Source: Caulobacter sp. AP07 (GTDB lineage: Bacteria; Pseudomonadota; Alphaproteobacteria; Caulobacterales; Caulobacteraceae). Taken from it: DNA of 41,271 bases. The stretch spans positions 1 through 41,271 of the forward strand of contig NZ_AKKF01000288.1 of NCBI RefSeq assembly GCF_000281955.1, in the 5' to 3' direction. Each line of letters starts with the position of its first letter. Position 1 is the first letter of the stretch. The position numbers and the translations under genes were made by a program. This document shows positions 33,220 to 41,264 of the stretch, in pieces. The notes under the pieces were generated by a model that saw only the letters and a program-made list of their open reading frames with translations, did not search any database and had not been told where the DNA came from.

Positions 33220-34746
33220 CTAGAACGGCAGCTCGACCCGGGCCCGCAGCCCGCCCTTGGGGCGGTTGTGCAGGGTGACGTCGCCGCCGTGGGCGCGCGC
33301 CACCGAGCGGACCACGGCCAGGCCCAGGCCGATGCCGCCGGTCTCGCGGTTGCGCGAGGGCTCGCTGCGGAAGAATGGCTCGAACACCCGATCCAGCTCG
33401 GCGGGAACGATGCCCGGGCCGTCGTCGTCGATCTCGATCACCGCCAGCCGGCTTTCGACATGCACGCGACCCTGTACCGCGCCGCCGTATTTGAGGCCGT
33501 TCTCGACCAGGTTGGTGAGCAGGCGGCGCAGGGCGACGGGGTCGCCGTCGATGATGATCTTCTCGCCGCGCTCGACCACCGCCTGGCCGCCGGTCTCGGC
33601 GGCCTCGTCGATGACGCTTTCCAGCAGCGAGGCCAGTTCCAGCTTGGTGCGCTCGGCCGGCCGGGTGGTGTCGCGAACGAAGGCCATGGTGGCGGCGATC
33701 ATCGCCTCCATCTGGTCGATGTCCGAGGCCAGCTTGCCCCGGACCTCGTCAGGCACGGCCTCGATGCGGAAACGCAGGCGGGTCAGGGGCGTGCGCAGGT
33801 CATGGGCCACCGCGCCGATCATCGCCGTACGGTCCTCGACATAGCGGCGCAGGCGCTCCTGCATCATGTTGAAGGCGTTGGAGGCGGCGATCACCTCGGC
33901 CGAGCCCGTGAGGGCCAGGGGCGCGGCGCGTGGATCGCGGCCCAGGCGCTCGGCGGCGCCGGCGAAGGCGCTGATCGGGCCCGACAGCCGCCGCGCGAAC
34001 AGCCAGGCCAGGGGCGCGACGCAAATCACCGACAGGCCAAGGATCAGCAGGATGCGTTGCTGCCAGCTGTCGAACCGGAGGGCGGGCTTGGGCTCGATGA
34101 CCGTCCAGCGGCCGTCGTTCTGCTGCACGGCCAGCTTGAAGTCGCCGAAGATGAAGGGTTCTTCGTGGGGGAAGTCGAAGGCGGGGGGGCGGCCCCGGAA
34201 GCCGTCGGGCCCGTTCACCGGGCGGCCGCGCTGGTCGCCGATGTTGTCGGGCGGGACTCCGGGGATGTTGGGAGGCCCCCGACCTTCCCGGCCTCCCGGC
34301 CCGCCTGGACCTCCTGGCCCGCCTGGGCCACCGCTCAGCGGATCGGGAGACAGCAGCCGGGTCGACAGGTTGCGCTTCTGGGCGCGGACGAAGAAGCGGG
34401 GGCCGTTCTCGACGTCGATCTCGATCCGCGAGGGATCGATGCCGAGTTCGCGAGCGACGGCGATCTTGAACTCGGCCCGCCGGCGGTTGTCGACCAGGCC
34501 CCGGAACGGCTTGGCGTGCCGGCGCACGATCAGCAGGCGCCCGTCCCGCGGCTGGACGCTGGCGCCGGTCTTCAGGGCGCGGGTGATCTCGCTCAGCCGA
34601 TAGAACTCCGGCGGCGGCGGCGGCAGGGTGAAGACAACCGCGATGGCGATCAGCTGCGCCGCCACCAGGGTCACGATGACCAGGCCCAGGGCCTGGACGA
34701 ACAGCGGCGCGCTGCCCGGACCCTTGACCTTGACGCCATCCGTCAT
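33220..34746 (-). CDS. Membrane sensor histidine kinase (EnvZ/RstB-like architecture)
   Basis: This 508-residue kinase has helix 1 (about 15-40), a periplasmic sensor (about 41-230), helix 2 (about 231-251), HAMP (about 252-305), phosphoacceptor His315 in AVAHDLRTPLTRLRF, and an HATPase domain with NLVENGLKYG, DDDGPGI and GGIGLGLAVVRSV. The sensor contains a Gly-Pro run (139-152) followed by a Pro/Arg/Asp-rich stretch to about 195, which is unusual for this class. Its ATG overlaps the response-regulator stop as ATGA, so the two are partners. The signal is unknown; adjacent EF-hand genes suggest metal or envelope status, by inference only. Confidence 0.93.
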   Translation of the reverse strand: MTDGVKVKGPGSAPLFVQALGLVIVTLVAAQLIAIAVVFTLPPPPPEFYRLSEITRALKTGASVQPRDGRLLIVRRHAKPFRGLVDNRRRAEFKIAVARELGIDPSRIEIDVENGPRFFVRAQKRNLSTRLLSPDPLSGGPGGPGGPGGPGGREGRGPPNIPGVPPDNIGDQRGRPVNGPDGFRGRPPAFDFPHEEPFIFGDFKLAVQQNDGRWTVIEPKPALRFDSWQQRILLILGLSVICVAPLAWLFARRLSGPISAFAGAAERLGRDPRAAPLALTGSAEVIAASNAFNMMQERLRRYVEDRTAMIGAVAHDLRTPLTRLRFRIEAVPDEVRGKLASDIDQMEAMIAATMAFVRDTTRPAERTKLELASLLESVIDEAAETGGQAVVERGEKIIIDGDPVALRRLLTNLVENGLKYGGAVQGRVHVESRLAVIEIDDDGPGIVPAELDRVFEPFFRSEPSRNRETGGIGLGLAVVRSVARAHGGDVTLHNRPKGGLRARVELPF

Positions 34747-35555
34747 GGCGTGCGGGTGACCTTGGACGTGAACATGTAGCCTTCGCTGCGGATGGTGCGG
34801 ATCAGCTCGCCGCCGCCGCCGTCGTCCAGCTTGCGGCGCAGGCGGCTGATCTGGACGTCGATGGCCCGGTCATAGGCGTCGCTCTCGCGGCCCCGGGCCA
34901 GGTCCAGCAGCTGGTCGCGGGTCAGCACCCGCTGGGGGCGTTCGACGAAGGCGCGCAGCAGCGAGAATTCGCCGCTCGACAGGTTGACCACCACCGATTG
35001 CGGCGAACGCAGTTCGCGGCGCACCAGGTCCAGCCGCCAGCCCGCGAACTCGCAGGCCGCGCCCATGCCGTCGTCGATGGCGCGGGGCTCCTGGCGGCGG
35101 CGCAGCACGGCGCGGACCCGGGCCAGCAGTTCGCGCGGGTTGCAGGGCTTGGGCAGGTAGTCGTCGGCGCCCAGCTCCAGGCCGACGATGCGGTCGGTCT
35201 CCTCGCCCATGGCCGACAGCATGATGATGGCCGGACCATCCTGGGCCGACAGCCGCCGGCAGATGGCCAGGCCGTCCTCGCCGGGCAGCATGACGTCGAG
35301 CACGACCAGGTCGACCGGACCGCGGGCCAGGGCCTGCTCCATGGTCCGCGAGTCCGAGGCGGTGTCGATGGCGTAGCCGTGGCGACCGAGGAAGTCGGCC
35401 ACGACGTCGCGGATGCCGGGGTCGTCGTCGACGATCAGGATGCGGGCGCCGCGCGCCGGGTCGGAAGCGGCCTGTGTCGAGGCGGCCTGTGTCGAGGCGG
35501 TTTGTGTCGAGGCGGTCGCGGCCGATGAGGTCGCGGGATCTTGCGAACTTTCCAT
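34743..35555 (-). CDS. OmpR-family response regulator
   Basis: This 270-residue regulator has a receiver domain (about 37-150) with acidic residues DDD at 43-45, phospho-Asp87 in LDVMLPG, the switch in MLSAMG and Lys in PKP. A winged-helix DNA-binding domain follows (about 170-268) with FSLLRAF, RVLTRDQLL, YDRAIDVQISRLRRKLDD and IRTIRSEGYMF. The first 35 residues are an extra Ser/Thr/Gln/Ala-rich tail encoded partly by a 15-bp tandem repeat. ATG 35555 is chosen; GTG 35582 is an in-frame alternative. It is the first gene of the leftward block and is divergent from the secreted EF-hand gene. Confidence 0.93.
   Translation of the reverse strand: MESSQDPATSSAATASTQTASTQAASTQAASDPARGARILIVDDDPGIRDVVADFLGRHGYAIDTASDSRTMEQALARGPVDLVVLDVMLPGEDGLAICRRLSAQDGPAIIMLSAMGEETDRIVGLELGADDYLPKPCNPRELLARVRAVLRRRQEPRAIDDGMGAACEFAGWRLDLVRRELRSPQSVVVNLSSGEFSLLRAFVERPQRVLTRDQLLDLARGRESDAYDRAIDVQISRLRRKLDDGGGGELIRTIRSEGYMFTSKVTRTP
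35467..35515. repeat. 15-bp coding tandem repeat in the response regulator gene
   Basis: Three copies of a 15-base unit (GCGGCCTGTGTCGAG, the third with two changes) and a partial fourth encode the repeated STQAA in the regulator's N-terminal tail. The unit length is a multiple of three, so copy number could vary without breaking the frame. Confidence 0.8.
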
Positions 35556-35659
35556 GACTTGCTCTTTCCACGCCCCCGTCACCAGCAGATTTCACGGCTG
35601 AAACAGGGGCGCAACCCGTCCATGCGAGCTATCGACGCAATTGTTGTCTGGAGACACGC

Positions 35660-36130
35660 ATGTCCCGCATTCTGCCGGCGGCCCTGGCCGCCCTGTCCCT
35701 CACCGCCGTCGCCGGCCTCGCCCATGCTCAGATGGGGCCGGGCGGCCCTGGCGGCATGCGGCCCAACCTCGACGCCAACAGCGACGGCGTGGTCAGCGCC
35801 TCGGAGTTCGACAAGGCCGCCAAGCTGCGTTTCCAGCGGATGGACGAGAACCATGACGGCGTGATCGACGCCGGCGAACTGGCCGCGCTCAAGAAGCGCA
35901 TGGAAGCGCGGCGGGCCGAACGTCCCGACGCGCCGAAGGGGCCGGGCAAGCGTCCCGACATGCTGGCCGAGATGGACGCCAACAAGGACGGTCAGATCAC
36001 CCAGGCCGAGGCCCTGGCCGTCAGCAAGGCCCGTTTCGCCAAGCTCGACAAGAACAAGGACGGCATGCTCAGCGAAGCCGAGCAGAAAGCCATGTGGCAG
36101 GGCCGTCCGGGCGGCCCGAAGCCGAAATAG
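35660..36130 (+). CDS. Secreted four-EF-hand protein (calmodulin-like)
   Basis: This 156-residue protein has a signal peptide (residues 1-23, AHAQ) and four canonical EF-hand loops at 38-49, 62-73, 106-117 and 130-141. Each loop has the D-x-N-x-D-G start and a closing Glu, so all four should bind calcium. Gly-Pro-rich patches flank them (MGPGGPGGM at the mature N-terminus, GRPGGPK at the C-terminus). ATG 35660 has GGAG six bases upstream. It is divergent from the OmpR-type regulator, with about 100 bases between that must hold both promoters, so it is a likely target of that regulator. It is probably periplasmic or exported. Confidence 0.9.
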   Translation: MSRILPAALAALSLTAVAGLAHAQMGPGGPGGMRPNLDANSDGVVSASEFDKAAKLRFQRMDENHDGVIDAGELAALKKRMEARRAERPDAPKGPGKRPDMLAEMDANKDGQITQAEALAVSKARFAKLDKNKDGMLSEAEQKAMWQGRPGGPKPK

Positions 36131-36134
36131 GCGC

Positions 36135-36851
36135 CTAACCCGGCGACCGGTTGACCGGCGCGGCGTAGTCCTTGCCCGCGATGTTCATCGCCTCGATCGC
36201 CAGGTCGCCGACGAAGGGGTTGCTGCGCCGCTCGGCCCCGAAGGTCGACATCGGGCCGTGGCCGGGGACGAACTGCACGTCGTCGCCCAGCGGCCACAGC
36301 TTGCCGGTGATGGCGTCCAGCAGGTCCTGGTGGTTGCCGCGCGGGAAGTCGGTGCGGCCGATCGAACCCTTGAACAGCACGTCCCCCACCTGGGCGAAGC
36401 GCGCCTGGCGGTGGAAGAAGATCACGTGGCCCGGCGTGTGGCCCGGGCAGTGCAGCACCTCGAACTGGGTCTCGCCCAGGGTGACCACGTCGCCGTCGTC
36501 CAGCCAGCGGTCGGTGACGAAGATCCGCGCCTCGGGGATGCCGTAGCGCTCGCCGGTCGACTGGATCTGGTCGATCCAGAACTGGTCGTCCTTGTGCGGC
36601 CCCTCGATCGGCACGCCGGTCAGGCGCTTGAGCTCGGCCGCGCCGCCGGCGTGGTCCATGTGGCCGTGGGTGATCCAGATCTTCTCCAGGGTCAGCCCCT
36701 GGTCGGCCAGGGCCTTCATCAGGCGCGGGACCTCGCCGCCCGGATCGATCACGGCGGCCTTCATCGTCTTGGCGCACCAGACGATCGTGCAGTTCTGCTG
36801 CAGCGGCGTGACCGGGGCGATGACGGCGCGGATCGGCATTTCGGCGGACAT
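36135..36851 (-). CDS. MBL-fold metallo-hydrolase (glyoxalase II-like)
   Basis: This 238-residue metallo-beta-lactamase-fold protein has the metal motif THGHMDHAGG (HxHxDH, about residues 61-70), a second His in CPGHTPGH, the bridging Asp in VGDVLFKGSIGRTDFP, and a final His in PGHGPMST. The FKGSIGRTDFPRG pattern resembles the YcbL-type glyoxalase II subgroup, which hydrolyses S-lactoylglutathione-like thioesters. The substrate is not provable from sequence. It is convergent with the EF-hand gene (four-base gap) and downstream of the permease on the same strand, separated by a terminator-like hairpin. Confidence 0.9.
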   Translation of the reverse strand: MSAEMPIRAVIAPVTPLQQNCTIVWCAKTMKAAVIDPGGEVPRLMKALADQGLTLEKIWITHGHMDHAGGAAELKRLTGVPIEGPHKDDQFWIDQIQSTGERYGIPEARIFVTDRWLDDGDVVTLGETQFEVLHCPGHTPGHVIFFHRQARFAQVGDVLFKGSIGRTDFPRGNHQDLLDAITGKLWPLGDDVQFVPGHGPMSTFGAERRSNPFVGDLAIEAMNIAGKDYAAPVNRSPG

Positions 36852-36873
36852 GCCAGGGGCTCCAAAACGAAGA

Positions 36874-36901
36874 CGGGCGGAGATCCGAAGACCTCCGCCC
36901 G
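36874..36901 (-). terminator. Terminator after the APC permease
   Basis: CGGGCGGAG / CTCCGCCCG form a perfect 9-bp stem with a ten-base loop. On the minus strand the stem is followed by TCTTCGTTTT, giving a reasonable T-rich tail 36 bases after the permease stop. Confidence 0.6.
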
Positions 36902-36936
36902 CTCGAACTAAGCGTTATCGGCTCAGGATCAAGAGT

Positions 36937-38490
36937 TTAGTCCTCGCCCGGCCGCTTGCCGGTCGGAGTCGGCGGAACCGCCATCAGCGGCGCGTCCTCG
37001 TCCAGTTCGTGGACTTCGCCGCGCAGGCCGCGGCCGACGTGGCTCTTGCGGTAGCCGTAGGCGAAGTAGAACACCAGGCCGATGCAGGCCCAGATCGGCA
37101 GCAGCAGCTTGGCCTTCATCGGCAGGTAGAAGAACAGCACCAGGCAGCCGGCGATGGCCAGCGGGGCGATGATCCAGACCAGCGGCGTCTTGAACGGACG
37201 GCGGCGATCCGGGTCCTTGATCCGCAGCATCATCACCGCGATCGCCACCATCAGGAAGGCGAACAGGGTGCCGGAGTTGGAGATGTCGGCCAGCTGGCCG
37301 ACCGGGAAGAAGGCCGCCGCGACCAGGACCAGGCCGCCGGTGACCATGGTCACGATGTGCGGGGTCTTGTACTTCGGGTGGACCTTGCTGAGCACTTCCG
37401 GCAGCAGGCCGTCGCGCGACATCACGAAGAAGATCCGGGTCTGGCCATAGATCATCATCAGGATGACCGAGGGCAGGGCCAGGCCGGCGGCGAGGCCGAG
37501 CAGGTTGCCGACGGCCGGGTGGCCGATCTCGCGCAGCACGTGGGCCAGGGCTTCACGCGAGCAGACCAGCGGCATGGAGCCGACGGCGGTGATTTCCTTG
37601 CAGCGGGCCGCCAGCTCGATCGAGCCGGGGTTGAGGACTTCGCCGTGCAGGCCGAACACCGGCTGGGCGCCGTAAGAGCCGATCGCGCCGGCCGCGACCA
37701 GCAGGTAGAAGATGGTGCAGATGACCAGCGAGCCGATCAGGCCGATCGGCACGTTGACCTGCGGGTTGCGCGTCTCTTCCGCCGCCGTGGAGACGGCGTC
37801 GAAGCCGACATAGGCGAAGAAGATCGAGGCGCCCGCCCCGATGACCCCGGCGGTGGCCAGGGGCGCGAAGGGGTGGAAGTTTTCCATCTTCATGACCGGC
37901 AGGGCCAGGACGACGAAGGCGCTGAGGGCGGCGATCTTGATGGCCACCAGGACGCCGTTGACCGTGGCGCTTTCCTTGGTGCCCAGCACCAGCAGCCAGG
38001 TGACCAGCAGCGAGATCAGCACGGCCGGCAGGTTGATGACGCCGCCCGCATAGGGACCCGCGACGAGGGCGTCGGGGATGTTGATGTGCAGCAGGTGCTC
38101 GATCAGCCCGACGACGTATCCGGACCATCCGACGGCCACGGCGCTGGCGGCCACGGCGTATTCGAGGATCAGGGCCCAGCCGACCAGCCAGGCGAAGAAC
38201 TCGCCCAGCACGGCGTAGGAATAGGTGTAGGCCGAGCCGGCGACCGGCACCATCGAGGCCAGTTCGGCGTAGCACAGGGCGGCCACGGCGCAGACCGCGC
38301 CGGCGATGATGAACGAGATCAGCATCCCGGGGCCGGCCTTTTGGGCCGCTTCCGCGGTCAGGACGAAGATGCCGGTGCCGATAATGCCGCCGATGCCCAG
38401 CAAGGTGAGCTGAACGGGGCCGAGCGAGCGATGCAACGACTTCTTCTCGGCCGTGGCTAGAATCGCATCCAGTGACTTAACGCGCCACAT
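36937..38490 (-). CDS. APC-family amino acid permease
   Basis: This 517-residue inner-membrane transporter of the amino acid-polyamine-organocation superfamily has about 12 hydrophobic helices. The substrate-site motif GIGGIIGTGIFVLT (about 32-45) in helix 1 is complete, as are GSAYTYSYAVLGEFFAWLVGW (85-105) and FFAYVGFDAVSTAAEETRNPQ (about 224-244). This type is close to the cationic-amino-acid transporters (YfnA/CAT group), but specificity cannot be assigned. A hydrophilic C-terminal tail of about 35 residues is cytoplasmic. ATG 38490 has GGAGG four bases upstream. A strong GC hairpin lies in its leader. Confidence 0.92.
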   Translation of the reverse strand: MWRVKSLDAILATAEKKSLHRSLGPVQLTLLGIGGIIGTGIFVLTAEAAQKAGPGMLISFIIAGAVCAVAALCYAELASMVPVAGSAYTYSYAVLGEFFAWLVGWALILEYAVAASAVAVGWSGYVVGLIEHLLHINIPDALVAGPYAGGVINLPAVLISLLVTWLLVLGTKESATVNGVLVAIKIAALSAFVVLALPVMKMENFHPFAPLATAGVIGAGASIFFAYVGFDAVSTAAEETRNPQVNVPIGLIGSLVICTIFYLLVAAGAIGSYGAQPVFGLHGEVLNPGSIELAARCKEITAVGSMPLVCSREALAHVLREIGHPAVGNLLGLAAGLALPSVILMMIYGQTRIFFVMSRDGLLPEVLSKVHPKYKTPHIVTMVTGGLVLVAAAFFPVGQLADISNSGTLFAFLMVAIAVMMLRIKDPDRRRPFKTPLVWIIAPLAIAGCLVLFFYLPMKAKLLLPIWACIGLVFYFAYGYRKSHVGRGLRGEVHELDEDAPLMAVPPTPTGKRPGED

Positions 38491-38506
38491 ATTTCCTCCA
38501 GAGACC

Positions 38507-38529
38507 CGCGGCTCCCCCCGGGGGCCGCG
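38507..38529. promoter_or_regulatory. GC-rich hairpin in the permease 5' leader
   Basis: CGCGGC / GCCGCG flank a C-run then G-run that can extend the stem. It sits 17-39 bases upstream of the permease ATG, just before the Shine-Dalgarno. It could influence translation or be an attenuator. The rest of the gap to hrpB (38530-38759) shows no gene and no promoter I can assign firmly. Confidence 0.35.
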
Positions 38530-38759
38530 TAGACAAATTTTGCGGACCGTGGCCCGGTTAACGGGACGCGGTCAAGGTAAAGCGGTGGGCGTGCGTAAAT
38601 GTTCGCCCTTGTGTGCGCAATATGGGCCATGACCTGCCGCCTGAATGTTGCGACGCAGCACGCTCTGTAGCCGCTACTGCCTCCTGCTTGGGCGATGACG
38701 ATTGCGATGCGGGAGGCTGGTCGCTTGGCGATTTGCGCGCCCGCCGCTAAACCCGCCGC

Positions 38760-41201
38760 GTGACCCTTCCCATCCATGAGGCCTTGCCGGCCCTGAAGTC
38801 CGCCCTGGCGGGGCGCGAGGCCGCCGTGCTGGTGGCCCCGCCCGGCGCGGGTAAGACCACGGTCGTGCCGCTGGCCCTGCTGGACCAGCCCTGGGTGGGC
38901 GACGGCAAGATCGTCATGCTCGAGCCCCGGCGCCTGGCGGCCCGGGCGGCGGCGTCGCGGATGGCCCAGACCCTGGGCGAGAGCGTCGGCGACACGGTCG
39001 GTTTTCGGGTCAGGCTGCAGTCGAAGGTCTCGGGCCGCACGAGAATCGAGGTGGTGACCGAGGGGGTGTTCACCCGGATGATTCTCGACGATCCGGGCCT
39101 GGACGGCGTGGCGGCGGTGATCTTCGACGAGTTCCACGAGCGCAGCCTCGACGCCGACCTCGGCCTGGCCCTGGCCCGCGACGCTCAAGGGTTGGTGCGC
39201 GAGGACCTGAAGATCCTGGTGATGTCGGCCACCCTCGATGGGGCGCGGATCTCGGCCTTGCTGGGCGACGCGCCGATCGTCGAGAGCCAGGGACGGATGT
39301 TCCCGGTCGATACGCGCCATCTGGGCCGCGACGAGCGCCAGCGGTTGGAAGAACGCGTGGTCCGCGCCGTCGAACGGGCCCTGGCGGAGGAGGGCGGCAG
39401 CCTGCTGGTCTTCCTGCCGGGCCAGGGCGAGATCCGCCGCGTCGAGACCCTGCTGCGCGAACGGCTGCGGCGTCCCGAGGTCGACGTCACGCCGCTGTAC
39501 GGGGCGCTGGACCCGGCCGAGCAGGACCGCGCCGTGGCCCCCGCCCAGCCCGGGCGGCGCAAGGTGGTGCTGGCCACCTCGATCGCCGAGACCAGCCTGA
39601 CCATCGAGGGCGTGCGGGTGGTCATCGACTGCGGCCTGGCCCGCGTGCCGCGCTTCGACCCGTCCAGCGGTCTGACCCGGCTGGAGACGGTGCGGGTGTC
39701 GCGCGCCGCCGCCGACCAGCGCCGGGGCCGGGCCGGGCGCACCGAGCCGGGCGTCTGCTACCGCCTGTGGGACGAGCCGGAGACCCGGGCCCTGCCGGCC
39801 TTCGCCCGGCCCGAGATCCTGGAAGCGGACCTGTCGAGCCTGGCCCTGAACCTGGCCCGCTGGGGAGCGCGCGACGCCGCGAACCTGGCCTTCCTCGACC
39901 CGCCGCCGGCCGCCGCCTTCAACGAGGCCCGGACCTTGCTCAACCGCCTGCAGGCCCTGGACGGGCAGGGGGGGCTGACCGCCCACGGCCGGGCCCTGGC
40001 CGAGATGCCGCTGGCTCCGCGCCTGGCCCACATGGTGGTCCGCGCCGCCGCCGCCGGCCAGGCCGGGCGCGGGGCCCAGATCGCCGCCGTGCTCAGCGAA
40101 CAGGGGCTGGGCGGCCGCGACGTCGACCTGCGCCACCGGCTGGAAAGCTTCGGCCGCGACCGCTCGCCCCGGGCCCGTGACGCCCGGACGCTGTCGGAGC
40201 GCTGGGCCCGCGGGGCCGGCCGGCCGTCGGGCGCGGTCCCGCTGGACGACGCCCTGCTGCTGGCCGAGGCCTATCCGGAGCGGGTGGCCAAGGCGAGGGG
40301 CAAGCCGGGCGAGTACCAACTGGCCGGCGGGCGCGGCGTCTATCTGGAACCGACCGACGCCCTGGCCCGCGAGACCTGGCTGGCGGTCGGCGAACTGGGC
40401 GGCGGCGAGGCCCGCGACCGCATCCTGCTGGCCGCGCCGCTCGACGAGGCCGCCCTGCGCGAGGCCTTCGCCGACCGGCTGGTGGCCGAGGACCGGCTGG
40501 AGCCCGACGCGCGGGGCAAGGTCCGGGCCCGCCGGCTGCTGCGCCTGGGCAGGCTGGTGATCGCGGAACGGCTGCTCGACAAGGTCGATCCGGCCCTGGT
40601 GGCCAGGGCCTTGCTGGACCAGGTGGTCCGCGAGGGGCTTTCCGCCGTGCCGCTGGGCGAGGGCGCGCAGGTCCTGCGCCGCCGCGTGGCCTTCCTGCGC
40701 GACCTCGACGCGGCGACCTGGCCCGACCTGTCGGACGCCGCCCTGCTGGCGCGCCTGCCCGAATGGCTGGAGCCGCTGCTGGCCGGGCGCTCGTCGCTGG
40801 CGTCGCTGAGCGACGCCGCCCTGGCCGACGCCCTGCGGACCCTGATCCCCTGGGAGGCCCAGCGAAGGCTCGACGCCCTGGCCCCGGTCCGGTTCACCGC
40901 CCCGACCGGCTCCAGCTTCGCCATCGACTACGGCGCCGACGGCGGGCCGCGCGTCGACGTGCGGGTGCAGGAACTGTTCGGCCTGACGGCCCACCCGACC
41001 GTGGCCGGCGTTCCGTTGGTGCTGGCCCTGCTGTCGCCCGGTCACAAGCCGATCCAGATCACCCGCGACCTGCCGGGCTTCTGGCGCGGCTCGTGGCGCG
41101 AGGTGAAGAGCGAGATGAAGGGGCGCTATCCTCGGCATGTGTGGCCGGATGATCCGGCGACGACCGCGCCGACGACGCGAGCCAAGCCTCGGGGGACGTG
41201 A
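38760..41201 (+). CDS. hrpB: ATP-dependent RNA helicase HrpB
   Basis: This 813-residue DEAH-box-type helicase of the HrpB family matches the family's usual length. Motif I is APPGAGKTT (about 26-34), motif II is DEFH in IFDEFHERSLDADL, motif III is MSATLDG, motif V is ATSIAETSLTIEGV and motif VI is QRRGRAGRTEPGVCYRL. The helicase-associated domain and the HrpB-specific C-terminal region (ending KGRYPRHVWPDDP) follow. Its cellular role is poorly defined in most bacteria. The start is taken as GTG 38760, which has no clear ribosome-binding site. A repeat-like inverted structure follows the stop. Confidence 0.93.
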   Translation: MTLPIHEALPALKSALAGREAAVLVAPPGAGKTTVVPLALLDQPWVGDGKIVMLEPRRLAARAAASRMAQTLGESVGDTVGFRVRLQSKVSGRTRIEVVTEGVFTRMILDDPGLDGVAAVIFDEFHERSLDADLGLALARDAQGLVREDLKILVMSATLDGARISALLGDAPIVESQGRMFPVDTRHLGRDERQRLEERVVRAVERALAEEGGSLLVFLPGQGEIRRVETLLRERLRRPEVDVTPLYGALDPAEQDRAVAPAQPGRRKVVLATSIAETSLTIEGVRVVIDCGLARVPRFDPSSGLTRLETVRVSRAAADQRRGRAGRTEPGVCYRLWDEPETRALPAFARPEILEADLSSLALNLARWGARDAANLAFLDPPPAAAFNEARTLLNRLQALDGQGGLTAHGRALAEMPLAPRLAHMVVRAAAAGQAGRGAQIAAVLSEQGLGGRDVDLRHRLESFGRDRSPRARDARTLSERWARGAGRPSGAVPLDDALLLAEAYPERVAKARGKPGEYQLAGGRGVYLEPTDALARETWLAVGELGGGEARDRILLAAPLDEAALREAFADRLVAEDRLEPDARGKVRARRLLRLGRLVIAERLLDKVDPALVARALLDQVVREGLSAVPLGEGAQVLRRRVAFLRDLDAATWPDLSDAALLARLPEWLEPLLAGRSSLASLSDAALADALRTLIPWEAQRRLDALAPVRFTAPTGSSFAIDYGADGGPRVDVRVQELFGLTAHPTVAGVPLVLALLSPGHKPIQITRDLPGFWRGSWREVKSEMKGRYPRHVWPDDPATTAPTTRAKPRGT

Positions 41202-41221
41202 GCTCGCTGCCCCATCTAGGT

Positions 41222-41264
41222 CCTCCCCCTCTGGGGGAGGCGGCCGAAGGCCGGTGGGGGGAGG
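41222..41264. repeat. GC-rich palindromic intergenic repeat after hrpB
   Basis: CCTCCCCC can pair with GGGGGAGG at 41233-41240 or with a second copy at 41257-41264. Between the two G-rich arms lies a small hairpin, CGGCC-GAA-GGCCG (41241-41253). This layout resembles dispersed intergenic palindromes that I recall from Caulobacter genomes. It may also terminate hrpB. The window ends seven bases later. Confidence 0.6.

Noticed and set aside
30712..34746. True collagen-like proteins, suggested by the GGP repeats
   Set aside because: The runs are short (about 15-40 residues), often GGP rather than strict G-X-Y triplets, and sit inside otherwise normal domains, so linkers are more likely.
38457..41138. 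Long minus-strand frame opposite hrpB
   Set aside because: HrpB motifs on the plus strand are complete; this frame is compositionally a shadow and overlaps the permease start.
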